Below, piece after piece: positions 5,775 to 10,417 of a stretch of DNA of 10,417 nt (positions are counted from its first letter, which is position 1; each line of letters begins with the position of its first letter). Source of the stretch: Pseudomonas sp. (GTDB lineage Bacteria; Pseudomonadota; Gammaproteobacteria; Pseudomonadales; Pseudomonadaceae); assembly GCA_003527165.1 (NCBI GenBank), contig DPSI01000564.1, forward strand, positions 1 to 10,417, given 5' to 3'. The notes under the pieces are model-generated. The model was not told the DNA's origin and made no database searches. It saw only the letters and a program-made list of their open reading frames with translations. A program made the position numbers and the translations under genes.

Positions 5775-7570
5775 GCAGCCGGATCGGGTTGCTGTTTGAA
5801 CCCTTCGGCCTGCATGCGCCACAAGGCATCGAACTCGCCGCCACGGCTGCGCAATTCATGCGGCGGGCCGTCCTCGACAATGCGCCCTTCACGCAGCACG
5901 ATGACGCGGTCGAAGCTCGCCAGGGTCGACAGCCGGTGCGCCACCGCGACCACGGTGCGGTTGTGCACCAGATCGTTGAGCGCCACCTGAATTTCGGCTT
6001 CGGACTGGGTATCCAGTGCCGAAGTGGCCTCGTCGAGAATCAGGATCGGCGCGTTCTTGAGAAACGCCCGAGCGATGCCGAGACGCTGGCGCTGACCGCC
6101 GGAAAGCATCACCCCACGCTCGCCGACCATGGTGTCGTAACCCTGCGGAAGCTGGCGGATGAAGCCATCGCAGAAGGCGCTGCGCGCGGCCTCGACCACC
6201 TCTTCATCGGTCGCGCTGGGCCGGCCGTAGCGAATGTTTTCGCGAATGCTGCGGTTGAACAGCGCAGTTTCCTGCGGGACCACCGCGATCTTCTCGCGCA
6301 AGCTGTCCTGGCTGACGCTGCGGATGTCCTGGCCGTCGACGAGGATGCGTCCGTCCTGCACGTCATCCAGCCGCTGGATGAGGTTGATCAGAGTCGACTT
6401 GCCGGCCCCGGACGAACCCACCACGCCGACCTTCTGCCCCGCCGGAATGTGCAGATCGAGATGGCGGAACACCGCGCCACGGTCGGGATAGCTGAAGCTG
6501 ACGTCCTTGAAGGTGATATCGCCTTCGGCGAGCAACAGCTGCGCATCACTGTCTTCCAGGCCGTGCGGCTGGACGATGATGCGCAGGGTGTCGTCGATCG
6601 CGCCGATCTGCTGGGTGCTATCCACCAGCGCCAGGGCCAGGTCGCGCGAGCCATGCAGGATGCGGAACGTCAGCGCGCTGACCAGCACCACGTCGCCAGC
6701 GGTCACCGAGCCGGCGATCCACAGGTTGATCGCCCAGATCAGCATGCCGCCGGCCATCACCGACAGGCAGATGTCGTGCATCAACCGCGCCTTCTCCAAG
6801 TACATCCAGCTGCGACGTTGAGCGCGCGCTTCGTAACCGATCTCCTGCGCCAGCCGTTCGGCTTCGCGGTCACGAGCGGAAAAGGCCTTGATGGTCCAGA
6901 CATTGGAGACCGCATCCACCAGCTCGCCGCCGACCCTCGCCGACTGCGCGGCGAAGCGTTGATGCTTGGCGCGGCCGCGGATGCCGAAGCCGGTGATCAA
7001 CGCGGCGACGATGGCGACGAACAGAATCAGCGCCACGGCCATACGCACATCCACGGTGAGCAGCACCACCACCGCGCCAAGGAAGTCGACGATAGGCGGC
7101 ACGATCTTCCACGCCAGGCCACCATAGATGGCACCGGCCGCCGTACCCACGGCGGAAATACGATTGCCCAGCGAGCCGGCGAAATGCTCGGTGAAGTAGC
7201 GCATCGGGTGGCCGGTCAGATGCTTGAACAGGTCGACACGCAGATCCACCACGCTGGCCACCACGGTGCGGCAGCCGAGCCAGCCGCCGAGGCGCCAGAA
7301 CACGTTCTCGACGACGATCAGGCAGATAAACAGCCCCAGCGGAAACCACACCCGCGCCCCGTCGCGATCGCTGGTGGACATCGCGTCCACCAGCAGTTTC
7401 ATGCCGTACTGCACCGCCACTGCACAGCTGGCGGCGCCGATGATCAACGCCAACAGGCCGCCGAAATGCCAGGGCCTCGCACGAATGTATCGCCAAAGAA
7501 AGGCCACCGGCCGGCTCGGCAGTGGCACCGGCTGCGGTTTCGCCTTGGGGGCCTGCGCCGGGGCGTTCAT
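5771..7570 (-). CDS. ABC exporter, fused permease and ATP-binding domains
   Basis: The 599-residue protein is a half-transporter of the MsbA/exporter type that would work as a homodimer in the inner membrane. The transmembrane domain covers about residues 30-330, with hydrophobic segments near 37-55, 75-92, 157-172, 176-196, 267-287 and 290-305. The nucleotide-binding domain shows Walker A GSSGAGKST (385-393), Q-loop Gln433, signature LSGGQ (489-493), Walker B ILILDE with Glu514, D-loop SALD (517-520) and H-loop His545, so it should be an active ATPase. Its start overlaps the glycoside-hydrolase stop (ATGA), and its stop overlaps the KTSC start in the same way. Within an operon containing glf and a glycosyltransferase, a role in exporting a glycan, oligosaccharide or lipid-linked sugar is the best inference. 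Sequence alone does not exclude lipid or peptide export. Confidence 0.92.
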   Translation of the reverse strand: MNAPAQAPKAKPQPVPLPSRPVAFLWRYIRARPWHFGGLLALIIGAASCAVAVQYGMKLLVDAMSTSDRDGARVWFPLGLFICLIVVENVFWRLGGWLGCRTVVASVVDLRVDLFKHLTGHPMRYFTEHFAGSLGNRISAVGTAAGAIYGGLAWKIVPPIVDFLGAVVVLLTVDVRMAVALILFVAIVAALITGFGIRGRAKHQRFAAQSARVGGELVDAVSNVWTIKAFSARDREAERLAQEIGYEARAQRRSWMYLEKARLMHDICLSVMAGGMLIWAINLWIAGSVTAGDVVLVSALTFRILHGSRDLALALVDSTQQIGAIDDTLRIIVQPHGLEDSDAQLLLAEGDITFKDVSFSYPDRGAVFRHLDLHIPAGQKVGVVGSSGAGKSTLINLIQRLDDVQDGRILVDGQDIRSVSQDSLREKIAVVPQETALFNRSIRENIRYGRPSATDEEVVEAARSAFCDGFIRQLPQGYDTMVGERGVMLSGGQRQRLGIARAFLKNAPILILDEATSALDTQSEAEIQVALNDLVHNRTVVAVAHRLSTLASFDRVIVLREGRIVEDGPPHELRSRGGEFDALWRMQAEGFKQQPDPAA

Positions 7571-8721
7571 GGCAAGGCTTCGGCGAGTGACACGTGGCTG
7601 TTGGCCTGAGTGAACCTCAGCTGCTGCAAGCGAAGCTCGTCGGCCAGCCCTTCATGCACGCAACGGTTGCCGTTCTCATCGGGGAAGCCCAGCAGGCCGA
7701 CCGGGCAGTGGCGGTCGTCGGTCCAGCCGGGGTAATCCAATACCGGATACAGGCAGATGCCTTCGACCGGAACCCCGCGCTGCATGGCCAGCCCGGCCTG
7801 TTCACTGACGTAGCGCAGCCATTCGCCGCGCACGTCACCTTCGGCGCCGGTTTCGGCGATCAGCAGCGGGCGCTTATAGCGCTGCCAGATTTCCGTGAGG
7901 ATGCCTTTGAAGGGTCGATAGTCCGGGTTGCCGCGCTCGATGGTGCGGCCATCACCGTGGTACCACTGGTTGTCGGAGTAATAGTTGACGCCCAGCACGT
8001 CGAGGTATTCCGGCGCGCCCCCGAGGCCTGGCCAGACTTCGCCGCAGAGCATGTCCCAGGCCTCGAACTGCGATTGGCGGAAGCGCTCTGCCTCGCGCTG
8101 CGGCCCTGGCCGGTCGTTGGGCGAGACCACATGAATGGCCGGGTCGACCTGCACGAAGCGCGCGCGCGGCTCGACGTCCCGGATCGCCTGCATCGCCGCG
8201 ATGGTCGCGCGCACCAGCTGGTGCTTGAGCTCGAAACCGCGGCCCCGCGCCATCGGGTTGAAGTAGGCCTCGTCACCGCCGGCCCAGGCCCAGAAAGAGA
8301 TTTCGTTGAGCGGCGCGTAGAAGGGCACCGTATCGGTTTCATCCCGCACCAATTGCGCCACCGCCGCCGCGTAGCGCGCGAAGCGCTCGACGAACTGCGG
8401 CCGCCAGATATCCACATCGTCCGGCCAGCCGTAGTGGCACAGATCCCAGATCGCCTGGGTGCCCTGGCGCTGCGCCGCTTGCAGCATCGGCAGGAAGCTC
8501 GACCAGTCGTACTGGCCCGGCGTCTTTTCGATCAGGTGCCAGCGCAACCCATCACGCACGCTGTGTAGGCCATGACGGTGCAGCACGGCGTAGTCATGCG
8601 CGGCCCAGCGATCATGCCCGGTGGCGGCGAGCAGATCGAGCCGCCGGCCGTCGCTGCGGCGATGATTCGAACATTCGAACCCCCCCATGAAGAAACTCTT
8701 GAACAACGTGGGCTGGTGCAT
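7567..8721 (-). CDS. Clan GH-A glycoside hydrolase (GH1-like annotation), cytoplasmic
   Basis: This protein of 384 residues has the features of a retaining (beta/alpha)8-barrel glycosidase of clan GH-A. The likely acid/base is Glu140 in FYAPLNEISFWAW (134-146), the classic Asn-Glu after strand 4. The likely nucleophile is Glu290 in LLIAETGAEG (286-295) on strand 7. VLGVNYYSDNQW at 242-253 is another barrel-type motif. There is no signal peptide, so it should act in the cytoplasm, which is unusual for a plain polymer-degrading enzyme. The start at 8721 has a GAGG site 7 nt upstream and lies 13 nt after the glf stop; a second in-frame ATG at 8688 (MGGFECS) is also plausible, since the conserved part seems to begin there. 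The operon context suggests trimming, recycling or transglycosylation of a biosynthetic intermediate. Relatives are often called beta-glucosidase; I would not trust that substrate. Confidence 0.85.
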   Translation of the reverse strand: MHQPTLFKSFFMGGFECSNHRRSDGRRLDLLAATGHDRWAAHDYAVLHRHGLHSVRDGLRWHLIEKTPGQYDWSSFLPMLQAAQRQGTQAIWDLCHYGWPDDVDIWRPQFVERFARYAAAVAQLVRDETDTVPFYAPLNEISFWAWAGGDEAYFNPMARGRGFELKHQLVRATIAAMQAIRDVEPRARFVQVDPAIHVVSPNDRPGPQREAERFRQSQFEAWDMLCGEVWPGLGGAPEYLDVLGVNYYSDNQWYHGDGRTIERGNPDYRPFKGILTEIWQRYKRPLLIAETGAEGDVRGEWLRYVSEQAGLAMQRGVPVEGICLYPVLDYPGWTDDRHCPVGLLGFPDENGNRCVHEGLADELRLQQLRFTQANSHVSLAEALP

Positions 8722-8734
8722 CTTCGGCCTCGTC

Positions 8735-9976
8735 TCAGGGTGCTTGTTCAGCCAGCGACTGGCTGTGTTCGGCGCTTTCGCCGGGCTCGGGGCCGCGTTC
8801 GGCTTCCTCGATGCGCTTGTACAGCGCCAGCGCCTGACCCACTACCTGGTCCATGTTGTAGTACTTGTAGGTGCCGAGGCGGCCGACGAAGGTGACACCA
8901 GGCGTCTCGTCGGCAAGCTTCTGGTAGCGCTTGTAGAGCTCGGCGTTCTCCGGCCGCGGGATCGGATAGTAGGGATCGCCCTCGGCCGAGGGGTATTCGT
9001 AAGTGATGCTGGTTTTCGGATGGACCTGCCCGGTGAGGTGCTTGTACTCACTGATGCGCGTGTAAGGCACGTCCTCGTTCGGGTAGTTGACCGTGCCGAC
9101 CGCCTGGAATTGCTCCTGATCGAGCTGCTTGTGCTCGAACTTCAGCGAACGATAGGGCAACTTGCCGAAGCGGTAGTCGAAGTACTCGTCGATCGGGCCG
9201 CAGAAGATCAGGTGGTCATGCTGCACCTCTTCACGTATCTCACGGTAGTCGGTGTTGATCATCACTTTGATGTTCGGGTGCGCGAGCATCTTCTCGAACA
9301 TCTTGGTGTAGCCGTACTTGGGCATCTGCTGGAAGGTGTCGGTGAAGTAGCGATCGTCGGTGTTGGTGCGCGTGGGGATGCGCGAGGTCACCGACTTGTC
9401 CAGCTGTGACGGGTCCAGCCCCCACTGCTTGCGGGTGTAGCCGCGGAAGAATTTCTGGTACAGCTCGCGGCCGATGCCGTTGATCACCACGTCTTCGCTG
9501 GTGCGGATGTCCGCCACCGGCTCGGCCCGACTGGCGAGAAAATCCGCTGCTTCCTGCTCGGTGGTCATGTTCAGACCATAGAGCTTGTTCAGCGTGGTCA
9601 TGTTGATCGGAATCGGCACCTCCTGGCCATCCACGTGCGCCAGCACGCGATGCTCGTAGGGGCGCCACTCGGTGAAACGGGAAAGGTAATCGACGATACG
9701 CTGGGCATTGGTGTGGAAGATGTGCGGCCCGTAGCGATGGATCAGCACACCGGCCTCGTCGTAGTGATCGTAGGCATTACCGCCGATATGCGGGCGCCGG
9801 TCGACCACCAGCACGCGCTTGTTCAGCCCGGCAGCCAAGCGCTCGGCGAGCACGCTGCCGGCAAAACCGGCCCCGACGATCAGGTAGTCGAAACCACGGC
9901 GGCCGCTGGATGATCGTTCGCTGGCGCCACCGCCTGCGTACTCGGGATTACTGTCTCGCAGGCTCACATTGCGCAT
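8735..9976 (-). CDS. glf: UDP-galactopyranose mutase
   Basis: This FAD enzyme interconverts UDP-galactopyranose and UDP-galactofuranose, the donor for galactofuranose in surface glycans. The 413-residue protein shows the FAD-binding motif GAGFAGS at 35-41, then RPHIGGNAYD (61-70) and RYGPHIFHTN (81-90). GYTRKQWG at 179-186 includes the substrate-stacking Trp185, IPTRTNTDDRYF at 200-211 includes the conserved Arg203, and GRLGTYKYYNMDQ (365-377) is the C-terminal active-site motif. All key regions are intact. Two oddities: about 28 extra Ser/Gly-rich residues precede the usual start of the fold, and the C-terminus carries a Glu/Pro/Ser-rich tail (about 390-413). The ATG at 9976 has a strong AAGGAG site at 9990-9985 inside the upstream glycosyltransferase gene, which it overlaps by 13 nt. 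Cytoplasmic. Confidence 0.96.
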   Translation of the reverse strand: MRNVSLRDSNPEYAGGGASERSSSGRRGFDYLIVGAGFAGSVLAERLAAGLNKRVLVVDRRPHIGGNAYDHYDEAGVLIHRYGPHIFHTNAQRIVDYLSRFTEWRPYEHRVLAHVDGQEVPIPINMTTLNKLYGLNMTTEQEAADFLASRAEPVADIRTSEDVVINGIGRELYQKFFRGYTRKQWGLDPSQLDKSVTSRIPTRTNTDDRYFTDTFQQMPKYGYTKMFEKMLAHPNIKVMINTDYREIREEVQHDHLIFCGPIDEYFDYRFGKLPYRSLKFEHKQLDQEQFQAVGTVNYPNEDVPYTRISEYKHLTGQVHPKTSITYEYPSAEGDPYYPIPRPENAELYKRYQKLADETPGVTFVGRLGTYKYYNMDQVVGQALALYKRIEEAERGPEPGESAEHSQSLAEQAP

Positions 9977-10417
9977 TGCATCTTCTCCTTCATCAGCGCC
10001 CAGGTGTGGTCCCAGGACATGTCACCGAGGATTTCGTCGGCGGTTTTCAACAAACGGTCACGGTCCTGCCCATCGACGAGGGCTTTGTCCACCGAAGCGA
10101 TGAACGCATCGGGACCGTCGGCGATGTAGACAATCTCGGTATCGCCGTAGGTGCGCACCACATCCTTGATCGGCGTGGATACCACCGGGCAACCACCGGC
10201 CAGGTATTCCGGGGTCTTGGTCGGACTAATGAAGCGTGTCGATTCGTTCATCGCGAAGGGCATGATCGCCACGTCCCAGCCGGAGAGGTAACGCGGCAAT
10301 TCATCGTAGGTCTTGCCGCCCAGGTAGTGGATGTTGTCGCGCTGCGGCAGGTCCGCCGGGTCGATCTTGACCACCGGACCGACCAGCACGAACTGCCACT
10401 CGGGACGCTTCTCGGCG
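9964..10417 (-). CDS. Glycosyltransferase, GT4-like, C-terminal part (cut by window edge)
   Basis: Only the last 150 residues are inside the window; the open frame runs through the right edge, so the true start lies outside. The visible part is the C-terminal, nucleotide-sugar-binding Rossmann domain of a GT-B fold enzyme. It shows FVLVGPVVKIDP, then NIHYLGGKTYDELPRYL, then the donor-site segment ISPTKTPEYLAGGCPVVST with the conserved Glu of the GT4 family, as in the usual 'P-K-x-x-EY-x-A-x-G-x-P-V' pattern. The internal GTG at 10389 is in mid-domain and is not a real start. It overlaps glf by 13 nt, so it could well transfer galactofuranose or extend a galactofuranose-containing glycan; the donor is inferred from context only. 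Confidence 0.88.
   Translation of the reverse strand, partial: AEKRPEWQFVLVGPVVKIDPADLPQRDNIHYLGGKTYDELPRYLSGWDVAIMPFAMNESTRFISPTKTPEYLAGGCPVVSTPIKDVVRTYGDTEIVYIADGPDAFIASVDKALVDGQDRDRLLKTADEILGDMSWDHTWALMKEKMQCAM

Noticed and set aside
5789..7609. Plus-strand open frame of 606 codons antisense to the ABC exporter, slightly longer than the gene itself
   Set aside because: The minus strand encodes an intact ABC protein with every nucleotide-binding motif. The antisense product is rich in His, Gln, Asp and Arg, with no domain, typical of a GC-rich shadow frame.
7594..8568. Plus-strand open frame of 324 codons antisense to the glycoside hydrolase
   Set aside because: The hydrolase frame has catalytic motifs and operon overlaps; the antisense frame has neither.
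8735..9976. Possibility that this is a general FAD amine oxidase instead of a mutase
   Set aside because: The Trp-containing GYTRKQWG motif, the Arg motif IPTRTNTDDRYF and the C-terminal GRLGTYKYYNMDQ segment are specific to UDP-galactopyranose mutase.

Overview
The window is GC-rich, densely packed bacterial chromosome. Gene content and protein style point to a gammaproteobacterium close to Pseudomonas/Stutzerimonas; this is inferred from general resemblance, since there is no rRNA or other marker gene. I see no tRNA, rRNA, CRISPR array, insertion sequence or phage gene.

Left part (1-5245): a small outer-membrane-type lipoprotein of unknown function (99-509, +) is followed closely by a luciferase-like flavin monooxygenase of the YhbW type (551-1546, +). 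Facing them across a perfect 9-bp hairpin is a two-gene minus-strand operon: a PRISE-type short-chain reductase (3600-2515) and, coupled by an ATGA overlap, a zinc-free medium-chain quinone/enone reductase (2518-1592). A 231-bp divergent region separates this operon from a CPA1-type cation/proton antiporter (3832-5196, +).

Right part (5246-10417, all minus strand): a compact glycan operon read from the right edge leftwards. It comprises the C-terminal part of a GT4-like glycosyltransferase (cut by the window edge), UDP-galactopyranose mutase (glf), a clan GH-A glycoside hydrolase without a signal peptide, a fused permease-ATPase ABC exporter, and a 71-residue KTSC-domain protein. Neighbouring genes overlap by 4 or 13 nt or lie 13 nt apart, so one transcript is likely. 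A dodecin gene (71 aa) follows after 97 bp and may have its own promoter.

How the genes may work together: glf makes UDP-galactofuranose, the glycosyltransferase could use it or extend the same glycan, the ABC protein could export the product, and the GH-A enzyme could trim or transglycosylate an intermediate in the cytoplasm. The two reductases in the left part both belong to families that reduce activated C=C bonds, which suggests enone/quinone detoxification. The most distinctive point is the tightly coupled glf-hydrolase-exporter-KTSC arrangement, in which the hydrolase and the KTSC protein have no assigned job.
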